NCBI GenBank assembly: GCA_039587535.1
Contig: JBDHIF010000009.1
Location: forward strand, 20,969-84,968
Direction: 5' to 3'
DNA from: JAWLHJ01 sp039587535
Lineage (GTDB): Bacteria > Gemmatimonadota > Gemmatimonadetes > Longimicrobiales > Gaopeijiaceae
Length of the DNA: 64,000 bases
A program made the position numbers and the translations under genes. The notes beneath the pieces were generated by a model, which did no database searches, had not been told where the DNA came from, and worked only from the letters and a program-made list of their open reading frames with translations. Below, in pieces: positions 1 through 6,803 of this stretch (the first letter of the stretch is position 1; every line of letters begins with the position of its first letter).

Positions 1-2
1 AA

Positions 3-542
3 CGGATTCGTGATGAGACGGGGGCTTTTCTCCCGAACCAGTTCGAGAATCCCGCGAATCCCCGCACCCACTACGAGACGACGGGTCCGGAAATCTGGAA
101 TCAAATGGATGGGCGCATCGATGCCTTTGTGTACGGGAGCGGCACCGGGGGCACCATCTCGGGAGTCGGCCGGTACCTGAAGGAGCGGGACAATGACATC
201 ATGGTCGTCGCGGTGGAGCCCGCTCGCAGCGCTGTCCTCTCGGGAGAAGAGCGCGGCCAGCACCGGTTTCAGGGCATGGGACCGGGCTTCATTCCCCCGA
301 ACCTCGATCGCACCGTCATCGATCGGGTGCAGAAGGCGTGGGAGGAGGAGTCCTTCCCGGTCGCCCGGCGGCTCGCTCGGGAAGAGGGCATCTTCGTGGG
401 CATGAGCAGCGGCGCCATCGTCTGGACCGCTCTTGAAGTCGCCCGGGATCTCGGACCTGGGCATCGCGTCGTCTGTATCGCTCCGGACTCGGCCTCCCGG
501 TACCTCACTACGGAACTCTTCGGCGGGGTCGAGGAAGATTGA
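3..542 (+). CDS. cysK: Cysteine synthase, C-terminal part (cut by window edge)
   Basis: The last 179 residues of a fold-type II PLP enzyme that makes cysteine from O-acetylserine and sulfide in the cytoplasm. The visible start reads FLPNQFENPANPRTHYETTG, typical of CysK/CysM. The glycine-rich GSGTGGTISGVGRYLK stretch that holds the PLP phosphate follows, and SSGA lies near the end. The catalytic lysine and the N-terminal domain lie outside the window. The stop overlaps the TTG start of the ferritin-like gene, so the two are probably cotranscribed. Whether it prefers O-acetylserine or another activated serine cannot be told from this part. Confidence 0.93.
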   Translation, partial: RIRDETGAFLPNQFENPANPRTHYETTGPEIWNQMDGRIDAFVYGSGTGGTISGVGRYLKERDNDIMVVAVEPARSAVLSGEERGQHRFQGMGPGFIPPNLDRTVIDRVQKAWEEESFPVARRLAREEGIFVGMSSGAIVWTALEVARDLGPGHRVVCIAPDSASRYLTTELFGGVEED

Positions 543-1006
543 CCTCGGACCCTGTCGATCCAAGCTACGGGAGATTTCGGTGGACAAAGCAGTCTCTGAT
601 TGACAAGCTGAACGAAGACCTTGGCGGCGAGCTCGCCGCCATCATTCAGTACACCACGTACGCCGCCAAGGCGACGGGGCCCTACCGCCCACAGCTGGTC
701 GAGTTCTTCCTTGCAGAGGTGATCGACGAGCAGGGCCACGCTCAGCACCTCCCCAACAAGATCGTGGCCCTCGGGGGCGAGCCCACGACCCGACCACGCG
801 AAGTGAAGCAGGCGAATACGAACCGCGAGATGCTCCAGGTCGTCCTGGAGGCTGAGCGTGGGGCCGTAGCGGACTACACGCAGCGGGCCGAGCAGGCCGA
901 TGCCTATGGAGACAAGGGCCTCGTTGTCCAGCTCGAGGACATGGTTCGGGATGAGAGCGGCCATGCCGAAGAGACGGAGCGGATTCTGAAGGACTGGCCG
1001 CTCTAG
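539..1006 (+). CDS. Ferritin-like diiron protein (bacterioferritin/Dps-like)
   Basis: A 155-residue four-helix ferritin-like protein. Likely diiron ligands are visible: Glu in GELAAIIQY, E and H in VIDEQGHAQH, Glu in EAERGAVADY, and E and H in DESGHAEE. Such proteins store iron or remove peroxide in the cytoplasm. It starts with TTG, overlapping the TGA of the cysteine synthase gene by the usual coupled arrangement, which suggests a joint sulfur/iron or oxidative-stress role (inference). No Met haem ligand of classical bacterioferritin is obvious, so I keep the family name general. A strong hairpin follows at 1049-1078. Confidence 0.85.
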   Translation: MTSDPVDPSYGRFRWTKQSLIDKLNEDLGGELAAIIQYTTYAAKATGPYRPQLVEFFLAEVIDEQGHAQHLPNKIVALGGEPTTRPREVKQANTNREMLQVVLEAERGAVADYTQRAEQADAYGDKGLVVQLEDMVRDESGHAEETERILKDWPL

Positions 1007-1048
1007 AACGCGGGCCTGGCCCAGATCCGAAGCATAGACCCCAACACG

Positions 1049-1078
1049 ACGGGCCCGCCGGTGATCCGGCGGGCCCGT
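1049..1078. terminator. Perfect 13-bp hairpin between convergent genes
   Basis: ACGGGCCCGCCGG and its exact complement are separated by TGAT. The hairpin lies between the end of the ferritin-like gene (1006) and the end of the minus-strand haem protein (1127), and could end transcripts from both sides. No long T run follows, so its efficiency is uncertain. Confidence 0.7.
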
Positions 1079-1126
1079 TCTACGTGCGCCCCCTTCTTGA
1101 TCTCGGTCGGCGCCGAGCCACCTACC

Positions 1127-2509
1127 TCAGGGCGTGTCCGCGGTGAAGGTGACGAACTCGGGCTTCGTCTCATGCAGGATCTGCAGGACGGCCTCACGCT
1201 CCTCAGCGGACATGTAATCGAAGTCCCCGCTCATGTCACGCCCGGCCAGAACCTCGCTGACCCGCCGGTAGAAGGGCTCTTTGACCAGGTCCGGCAGGGT
1301 CTCGAAGGCCTCGGTATAGATGAGGAAGCTCATGGGGTAACGGAACAGACGGCGCTCCAGGTCGAACTGTCGGAGCGAGCGTCCTTCACTATCGAAGGGG
1401 CCACGGGCGGCGAATTCCTCAGCGAACCCGGATGTGCCCCGGACGCGTCCCGGGAGCGGAGCTTCCCTCGCGAAGAACATCTCCCTGACCATCCGCTCCA
1501 CCGCACCGTCAATCCGGACCTGAGCCGCGGATTGGATCTCCGGCGTGGAGACATCTCCGGCCTGGATCCGAAGGAGCATGGCCTGACCGCCCACCGCCTC
1601 CTGGGCAGCCCGGTGTGCGACGGTGATGAGGTTGTGCACCTTCGTCTGGTGGGTGAGGACGAGGAGCGCGACGATGTCACTGTGCGGCTCGAGGTAGGGC
1701 TCGATGTCGAAGCGACCCTCCAGGTCCACGACGTTCCCCCCCGCGTTCACGTCGAACTCGGAGAGGTACCGGCGCGCATCCGACACCTCGTGACTCAGCA
1801 CGGGAGCGTAGACGTTACCGGCATGGGAACCCCCTTCGTGCGTGCCCGTCACGTACCATCCAGCGAAGCGATTCTCGAAATCGGTGCGGTCGCTGGTGGA
1901 GCCCTCGTGCAGGGGCGAGATCGGATATCCGAACCGATCGACCACGACGCTGCGGACCATGACACCGGGTACTCCCTCAGTCACCACGCGTGACTCGTGG
2001 CACATGAGACAGGTCGTGCCCTCCTCGAGGAAGCGGATGCCTTCGGGATCCTGCTCGAGCGTGTAGAACACGCCTCCGTCGTCGGGATCGATCGATGCGA
2101 TCTCGATGATCTGGCTATCCTGCACCCAGCCGATGTAGACGTCATCGTTGTAGTAGAGCGCACGCGGCGTCCACGGGGTGATGAGGTTGGTCTGTAGGCT
2201 GGTCCGGGAGAAGATCAGGCCCTGGGAAGAAATGGGGATGTCCAGGGCCTCTAGGAGAGAGACCAGGTAGCCGTGCCGATCATCGTACTGCAGCACCGTC
2301 TCGCCCGCTGCCAAGCGCTGTTGAAGGGCAGCAACGGGATCCACGGGGGAACCGCTCTCGTCCAGATAGACCCGCTCACCCGGATCGCTCTGGGCCGCCG
2401 TCGGGACCGCAGGGACGAGTACGCTCGCCGCCAGCAGAAGGGGTAGCGCCAGAGTCGAGGTACGGAGTGCCCCGGACCTTTGCGGTCCGTCGACCGGAAT
2501 CGTCGTCAT
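1127..2509 (-). CDS. Secreted monohaem c-type protein of unknown function
   Basis: A 460-residue protein. Residues 16-40 form a signal peptide ending in PTAAQ, so it is exported. One CxxCH haem c site is visible at C167-C170-H171 (CLMCH); I see no second haem site. The N-terminal half suggests a small compact domain before the haem, and the C-terminal third is helical and charged. I do not recognise a named enzyme family. The start is set by GAGGA about 8 bases before ATG. It lies 123 bases behind an NsrR-like regulator on the same strand, so its expression may answer to nitric oxide or Fe-S stress (inference). A role as a periplasmic electron carrier or haem sensor is possible. Confidence 0.8.
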   Translation of the reverse strand: MTTIPVDGPQRSGALRTSTLALPLLLAASVLVPAVPTAAQSDPGERVYLDESGSPVDPVAALQQRLAAGETVLQYDDRHGYLVSLLEALDIPISSQGLIFSRTSLQTNLITPWTPRALYYNDDVYIGWVQDSQIIEIASIDPDDGGVFYTLEQDPEGIRFLEEGTTCLMCHESRVVTEGVPGVMVRSVVVDRFGYPISPLHEGSTSDRTDFENRFAGWYVTGTHEGGSHAGNVYAPVLSHEVSDARRYLSEFDVNAGGNVVDLEGRFDIEPYLEPHSDIVALLVLTHQTKVHNLITVAHRAAQEAVGGQAMLLRIQAGDVSTPEIQSAAQVRIDGAVERMVREMFFAREAPLPGRVRGTSGFAEEFAARGPFDSEGRSLRQFDLERRLFRYPMSFLIYTEAFETLPDLVKEPFYRRVSEVLAGRDMSGDFDYMSAEEREAVLQILHETKPEFVTFTADTP

Positions 2510-2632
2510 CGTGTCGTCCTCATGGTGAAAAGCGCCGTGTGATCAGGCATCACGTCGGGAGATCGAGCCGTTCCAGGAACAAGCTGAAGTGGCGCGTAGC
2601 CGGTGAATACATCGCTGGTGCCCGGATGCTCA

Positions 2633-3076
2633 TCAAGCATGTGCGGCCACCCTGGGCGTGATCTGCACCAGGCCCTGGTAGGTACCCCTGACCAGATCCG
2701 CCAGTGTATACCGATCCAGGGAAGCGAAAAACGCGTCTCGCGCGTCGGCCAGGGCATGTGTCAACTCGCACGCGTCCGTTAGCGGGCAGGTGGACTCCTC
2801 GCCGAAGCACTCGGCGATGTCCAGATTCGGTTCGAGGCTACGAACCAACCGGCCGAGCTTCAAGGTCTCGGGATCCGCGTCCATCTGAAAGCCGCCGTTC
2901 CGCCCCGGTGTGGAGGAGAGCGCCCCGAGCGCGACCAGGCCCTGCATGCTCTTGGTGACGTGATCACGCGACACACCGAAGGCTTCAGCCACCTCGCGGG
3001 CGGACACGTTCCTTCCCTGCGCGGCGATGTACATCACTGCTCTGAGGCCGATGTCGGTAAATCTGGAAAGACGCAT
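2633..3076 (-). CDS. Rrf2-family [Fe-S] transcription regulator, NsrR-like
   Basis: A 147-residue DNA-binding protein beginning MRLSRFTDIGLRAV. The winged helix spans about residues 1-65 (SAREVAEAFGVSRDHVTK is the recognition helix region). Three cysteines, C90-x6-C97-x5-C103, can hold an Fe-S cluster. The ending DRYTLADLV is typical of NsrR, which senses nitric oxide; IscR is the main alternative. The frame stays open 45 codons upstream, but I choose the internal ATG because a near-consensus promoter and an inverted repeat lie inside that extension (3106-3141) and because family members start here. Probably autoregulated and probably controls the haem protein gene downstream (inference). Confidence 0.87.
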   Translation of the reverse strand: MRLSRFTDIGLRAVMYIAAQGRNVSAREVAEAFGVSRDHVTKSMQGLVALGALSSTPGRNGGFQMDADPETLKLGRLVRSLEPNLDIAECFGEESTCPLTDACELTHALADARDAFFASLDRYTLADLVRGTYQGLVQITPRVAAHA

Positions 3077-3105
3077 AGCGAGCTTCGAGACGATCTCCAC
3101 AAAAC

Positions 3106-3141
3106 GTGGTACATCATATACCACTTTAGAGACACGGCCAA
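3106..3141 (-). promoter_or_regulatory. Promoter with overlapping operator dyad for the NsrR-like gene
   Basis: Read on the minus strand, TTGGCC (3141-3136) and TATGAT (3118-3113) are 17 bases apart and make a good sigma-70-type promoter. An inverted repeat GTGGTA-N7-TACCAC (3106-3124) is centred on the -10 hexamer, so a bound dimer would block RNA polymerase. This fits autoregulation by the Rrf2 protein that starts about 30 bases downstream. The dyad is seen; the protein that binds it is inferred. Confidence 0.65.
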
Positions 3142-3218
3142 GCCGGGGAATGTTGAGCCGACGCTGTGCGGGCACGCGACGCTGAAGTCCTGGCGAGCGG
3201 ACCGCCCTCAAACGCGAA

Positions 3219-3253
3219 GCGGGCCGCTCCGGGAGATTCCCGGAGCGGCCCGC
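3219..3253 (-). terminator. 16-bp hairpin after the cold-shock gene
   Basis: GCGGGCCGCTCCGGGA and its exact complement flank a 3-base loop (GAT). It lies 22 bases past the stop of the minus-strand cold-shock gene and is followed on that strand by a short T-containing run, so it probably ends the csp transcript. Confidence 0.8.
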
Positions 3254-3275
3254 AGAGGCACAGTGGCCAGTGACC

Positions 3276-3488
3276 TTACGAGAGCTCTACCACGTTCTCG
3301 GCGGCCGGACCCTTCTGGCCCTCCACGATGTCGAACTCGACAGTGGCGCCTTCGGTCAAGCTCTTGAAGCCCTCGGCCTGAATCGCGCTGTGGTGGACGA
3401 AGCAATCCTTGCTTCCATCCTCCGGGCTGATGAAGCCGAAGCCCTTCTGGTCATTGAACCACTTCACAGTTCCTCTGGTACGCATCAT
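3276..3488 (-). CDS. Cold-shock domain protein (CspA family)
   Basis: A complete 69/70-residue single cold-shock domain, the usual CspA length. The RNA-binding motifs are present: KGFGFI (RNP1) and CFVHHSAI (RNP2-like), after GTVKWFNDQ. It binds single-stranded RNA or DNA and melts RNA structure at low temperature or on entry to stationary phase. AAGGGAG lies just before a doubled ATGATG, so either ATG may be used. It is followed by a strong terminator and looks monocistronic. Confidence 0.95.
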   Translation of the reverse strand: MMRTRGTVKWFNDQKGFGFISPEDGSKDCFVHHSAIQAEGFKSLTEGATVEFDIVEGQKGPAAENVVELS

Positions 3489-3849
3489 CGCGCTCCCTTG
3501 AGATCGATGGTCGGAGTCGGATGATCCGCACTTCCCGACATCATTGTTCTACGCGGTCACCCCGCGCGGGGCGTGGCCACCTCGGCCACATGCTCGAAGC
3601 GACAATCCTGGGATCCATCGCTTTCAAGCCTCTTCGATCCGAGCCTGAGCCCGGCAGAAGTCAAGGCTCGCCTGCGGACGTCTAGAAGTCAAGCACTGCG
3701 GGGCCCACAGCCGCATCCTGGCAAGGTCACGCCGAGCGTTCCGAGCCTGGCAGAGATCGATCTGAAGGGTCGTGATGTCCGACCCCTCCCTGTCGTAGCC
3801 CTGGACGAAACCCAGGCGGATCAGCGTCCGACACAGGGTGGGCGGCCCT
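3489..3849. other. 361-bp stretch without a convincing gene
   Basis: This holds the upstream region of the cold-shock gene, including a CCCCGCGCGGGG palindrome at 3560-3571. A minus-strand frame ending at 3624 is open and contains TLIRLGF and QARNARRDLARMR, which faintly recall the dimerisation helix of MerR regulators, but it has no HTH and no start of its own and overlaps the ArsC-like gene in another frame. I see no supported coding region. Confidence 0.5.
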
Positions 3850-4200
3850 TCAGAGCAAGGCCTCCCCCAACAGGTCCGCGTTGTATCCCACCAGCAGGCG
3901 GCGACCGATCCGGCTCGTGGGTGCTCGGAGCTTACCGCTCCGCCCCAGCATGTGACTGAGAAGCTCTTCGTCGGAAGGGCGGCTCTCGTTGAGATCGTAC
4001 CGGACGATCTTCCGGCCCTTCGCAATCCAGACCTGGTCGATTCCGTCCAGGAGTTCCAAAGCCGCTTCCCCTTCTATAGGATCGGCGTTCGCGCTCTGGA
4101 GCGGCCCGTCTTCGATCCCATGCGTCGCAAGAAACTCTTGCGTCTTGGCGCAGCTGTTTCAGCCAGGGCGATGATATCGCCAGTCGAGTGCTTTCGTCAT
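3850..4200 (-). CDS. ArsC/Spx-family redox protein with in-frame UGA (probable selenoprotein)
   Basis: Read from ATG at 4200 (GAGGA 6 bases upstream), the frame gives MTKALDWRYHRPG, then TGA (4161-4159), then NSCAKTQEFLATHGIE, and stays open to TGA at 3850. Reading the internal TGA as selenocysteine gives 116 residues, with Sec14 and Cys17 in a UxxC redox motif. The rest fits a thioredoxin-fold ArsC/YffB-like protein: DRPSDEELL-like sequence as RPSDEELLSHMLG, then KLRAPTSRIG and LLVGYNADLL, the usual C-terminal block. A hairpin shaped like a bacterial SECIS follows the UGA at 4126-4142. It probably works as a thiol/selenol oxidoreductase; arsenate reduction is possible but unproven. Alternatives are a nonsense mutation or a sequence error. 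It is divergent from the asparaginase gene. Confidence 0.72.
4126..4142 (-). promoter_or_regulatory. Bacterial SECIS candidate inside the ArsC-like gene
   Basis: On the mRNA, CGCAAGA and UCUUGCG form a perfect 7-bp stem closed by loop GUU. The loop G is nucleotide 27 counted from the U of the UGA, so 23 bases separate codon and loop. Known bacterial SECIS elements have a G among the first two loop bases and lie about 16-37 bases past the UGA; this fits both. An outer UGCG/CGCA pairing (nucleotides 10-13 with 38-41) could lengthen the stem. Confidence 0.65.
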
Positions 4201-4407
4201 GGTCTTCCTCGTTGGGACTATGAAGGTGCGTCCCGGACCGCGACCTCGCGTGGCCCGGACGCTCATACGATGGGCGGTGCGACCCCGTCAGTCTCGCCCG
4301 AAGCGCGCAAGGCGATCAACCCCATGGGTCGCGAATGGGCGATGCAACGCTTATGGATGCTACCCGGCATCCGCTCCCACCACCCACACCCTCCGAAAGG
4401 AGCCGTC

Positions 4408-5502
4408 ATGGCGCACCCGCCCCGCGTTCGTCGGCTGTACCGGTCCCTTCTTCTGCTCCTCGCCTGGCTACAGCTCCCCGTTGTGGCGGGAACCCCGTCC
4501 AAAGCCGAGGCACAGGCCGCGGCAGAGCTCCCCCGGGTCGTGGTCCTCGCCACGGGAGGGACCATCGCGAGCCGATTCGATCCGGAATCCGGCGCCTTGC
4601 GGGCGGCCATCACCGGCGCCGAGCTGGTGCAAGCGGTGCCGGAGCTCTCCGAGCTCGCGCGCATGAGCGTCGAGCAGATCGCCAACGTGAACAGCTGGGA
4701 CATGACCCCGGCCATCTGGCGGCAGCTCGAGGCACGGGCCAACGCGCTCCTCGCCGAGCCCGACGTCGCGGGCATCGTAGTCACGCACGGCACGGATACC
4801 CTGGAGGAGACGGCCTACTTCCTCGACCTGACCGTGACCAGTGACAAGCCGGTGGTGGTGGTGGGTGCCCAGCGGTCTGCGATGGAGCCGGACAGCGACG
4901 GGCCGCGGAACCTCCTCAATGCCGTTCGCGTGGCGGTGGCTCCGGACGCCGTGGGCATGGGCACGCTGGTGGTCATGAATGGCCAGATCAACGCCGCCCG
5001 TGAGGTCACGAAAGTCAACACGTTGGACGTCGAGACCTTCCAGACCCTTTCGTTCGGACTGCTCGGCGTGGCGGACGTGGAAGAGGTTCGCTTCTACCGG
5101 GCGCCGGTGCGGCGTCAGACCATCCCGCTGCGACCTGAGGATCGCCTGCCGACCGTGGAGATCGTCACCGAATATGCCGGATCCGATGGGCGGGTCATCC
5201 GCGCCCTTCTGGATCAGGGCACCCTGGAGGGGCTCGTCGTGGCGGGCGTGGGCCTGGGCCACGTGAGCAGCGGCTCGGTCGCCGCCATCCGGGAGGTCCG
5301 GGCTCGGGGGATCCCCGTGGTGACCAGCACCCGCGTGCTCACCGGCCGGGTCGTTCCGCTCTACTCCAACAACGTGGAGCTCCTCGACGCTGGGGTCGTG
5401 CTCTCCGACAACCTCACCCCGCAGAAGGCGCGCGTCCTCCTGATGCTCGCCATGACTCGATCAACGGAGACGTCTGCTCTACAGGGCTACTTCGACCGGT
5501 AG
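4408..5502 (+). CDS. Exported L-asparaginase (type II)
   Basis: A 364-residue asparaginase that hydrolyses asparagine to aspartate and ammonia. Residues 1-36 form a signal peptide (RSLLLLLAWLQL core), so it acts in the periplasm or outside. Both active-site signatures are intact: TGGTIAS with nucleophile T52, and THGTDTLEET with T129-D130. It ends with the typical PQKARVLLMLAM segment. The frame is open far upstream, but that part lies antisense to the ArsC-like gene; GAAAGGAG at 4395-4402 marks the ATG at 4408. It probably supplies nitrogen and works in the same ammonia economy as the glutamate dehydrogenase nearby (inference). Confidence 0.93.
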   Translation: MAHPPRVRRLYRSLLLLLAWLQLPVVAGTPSKAEAQAAAELPRVVVLATGGTIASRFDPESGALRAAITGAELVQAVPELSELARMSVEQIANVNSWDMTPAIWRQLEARANALLAEPDVAGIVVTHGTDTLEETAYFLDLTVTSDKPVVVVGAQRSAMEPDSDGPRNLLNAVRVAVAPDAVGMGTLVVMNGQINAAREVTKVNTLDVETFQTLSFGLLGVADVEEVRFYRAPVRRQTIPLRPEDRLPTVEIVTEYAGSDGRVIRALLDQGTLEGLVVAGVGLGHVSSGSVAAIREVRARGIPVVTSTRVLTGRVVPLYSNNVELLDAGVVLSDNLTPQKARVLLMLAMTRSTETSALQGYFDR

Positions 5503-5512
5503 GGCAGCAGCG

Positions 5513-6349
5513 CTACTCCGGCTTCCGGAAGACCAAGACGTGTTGGGTGGGGAGGAAATCTTCGGTCCGAACCCACTCCAGCCCGACGGAAGAGACCTCG
5601 AGAATGGCCTGCTCCTCCGTCATCTTGTGCAGCTCTTTGATCGGCACGGTCCGGTCCTCGGCACGGTACTCCACCATGACGAGCCGACCGCCGGGCCGCA
5701 GGCCGCGAGCGATCCCCTGCATCATCTCGCGGGGATGGGAGAACTCGTGATACGCGTCCACGAGGAGCACTACGTCCACCGCACTCTCGGGAAGACCAGG
5801 ATCTTCCACGGTGCCGAGCACGGGGCGCACTCGGTCCAGATTCAGCTGCTCAGCCCGTCGCCGAATGATTTCCAGCATCTCTGGTTGGATGTCCACGGCA
5901 AGGACTTCGACGTCCGGTAGAAGCTCCGCCCAGGGCAGCGCGAAATAGCCGGTGCCCGCACCGATGTCGGCGACCCGCGTGCCGGCCTGCTCCAGCAGGA
6001 ACCCCATGAGGAGGTCTGTGCGCTCCTCGGCCTCGCGGCTCTCCCGCTCCAGCCAGCCCGCGCCCAGGTGTCCCATGACCTGGGAGATCTCGCGACCCAT
6101 ATAGTACTTCCCGATCCCGTCGAGTGTGGCGGGCCCGGAAACGTAATCCGTGGTGCTGGCCGACAGCGTCGCGGCCTCGTTCGGGGAGCCCCGGCCCCCG
6201 GCGCCGTCCATGGCGGACCCTCCCGCACACCCGGCAAGCACGAGGAAGCTGGAGAGGGCGACGGGCAGGAAAAGGCTCCGGACCGGCGGTAACGATTTCG
6301 CGGAAACGTCCGTTACCGGAGCGCCCGTGGAATAGGTTTGGCGATTCAT
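5513..6349 (-). CDS. Lipoprotein with class I SAM-methyltransferase domain
   Basis: A 278-residue protein. Residues 22-41 form a lipoprotein signal ending LVLAGC (Cys41 would be lipidated). After a Gly/Ser-rich linker comes a Rossmann methyltransferase domain: motif I VADIGAGTGYFALP, an acidic strand end VLAVDIQPEML, and the YHEFSHP and LRPGGRLVMVEY motifs. The domain looks intact, which is odd because S-adenosylmethionine is cytoplasmic. ATG at 6349 is preferred to an in-frame TTG three codons upstream. Its stop lies 10 bases from the asparaginase stop. Substrate unknown. Alternatives: the signal acts as an inner-membrane anchor with the domain inside, or the fold has been reused. Confidence 0.82.
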   Translation of the reverse strand: MNRQTYSTGAPVTDVSAKSLPPVRSLFLPVALSSFLVLAGCAGGSAMDGAGGRGSPNEAATLSASTTDYVSGPATLDGIGKYYMGREISQVMGHLGAGWLERESREAEERTDLLMGFLLEQAGTRVADIGAGTGYFALPWAELLPDVEVLAVDIQPEMLEIIRRRAEQLNLDRVRPVLGTVEDPGLPESAVDVVLLVDAYHEFSHPREMMQGIARGLRPGGRLVMVEYRAEDRTVPIKELHKMTEEQAILEVSSVGLEWVRTEDFLPTQHVLVFRKPE

Positions 6350-6458
6350 CGGTCTCAACGCTGAGGTGGACTCACCCCACCTACACGCGACGTCCCGGGT
6401 GTGACCTCGTCTAGCGCGGCGAGGCCGGACACCCTACGCCGCTCACACCGCATCGACC

Positions 6459-6797
6459 TCAGAGAAGCTTCGCACCGAGCGGAACGTCTCCGTCCGGCCC
6501 ACAGAGCACGACGCGACCCTCCTCATCGTGGAAGCCCGTGATCAGGCACTCCGACATCATCGGGCCGATCTGCTTTGGCGGGAAGTTGACCACGCCCACC
6601 ACGAGCCGGCCCAGGAGCTCATCGACGTCGTAGAGGTCCGTGATCTGCGCGCTGGACTTGAGCTCCCCGATCTCGGGGCCGAAGTCGACGCGGAGGCGGT
6701 AGGCCGGCTTCCTCGCCTCGGGAAATGGGTCGGCCGCCACCACCCGTCCCACCCTCAGCTCGACACGCTGGAAATCGTCCCAGTCGATACGGTCCAT
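6459..6797 (-). CDS. csaA: CsaA-like tRNA-binding-domain protein
   Basis: A 112-residue protein that is a single EMAP/Arc1p-type OB fold: WDDFQRVELRVGRVV at the start, then KPAYRLRVDFG, and VVGVVNFPPKQIGP and MSECLITGF towards the end. CsaA has been described as an export-related chaperone and as a tRNA-binding protein dimer. The MetRS gene at 35170 lacks this domain, so the protein could also act in trans on tRNA (inference). It starts 6 bases after the stop of the glutamate dehydrogenase gene, without a clear ribosome site, so it is likely translated from the same message. Confidence 0.9.
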   Translation of the reverse strand: MDRIDWDDFQRVELRVGRVVAADPFPEARKPAYRLRVDFGPEIGELKSSAQITDLYDVDELLGRLVVGVVNFPPKQIGPMMSECLITGFHDEEGRVVLCGPDGDVPLGAKLL

Positions 6798-6803
6798 GAT
6801 TCG

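Noticed and set aside
4159..4161. TGA read as an ordinary stop or frameshift making the ArsC-like gene a pseudogene
   Set aside because: Start, ribosome site, family motifs on both sides and a SECIS-like hairpin are intact and no further damage is seen; still the main alternative.
3838..4407. Upstream extension of the asparaginase frame
   Set aside because: It is antisense to the ArsC-like gene, and a good ribosome site with signal peptide begins at 4408.
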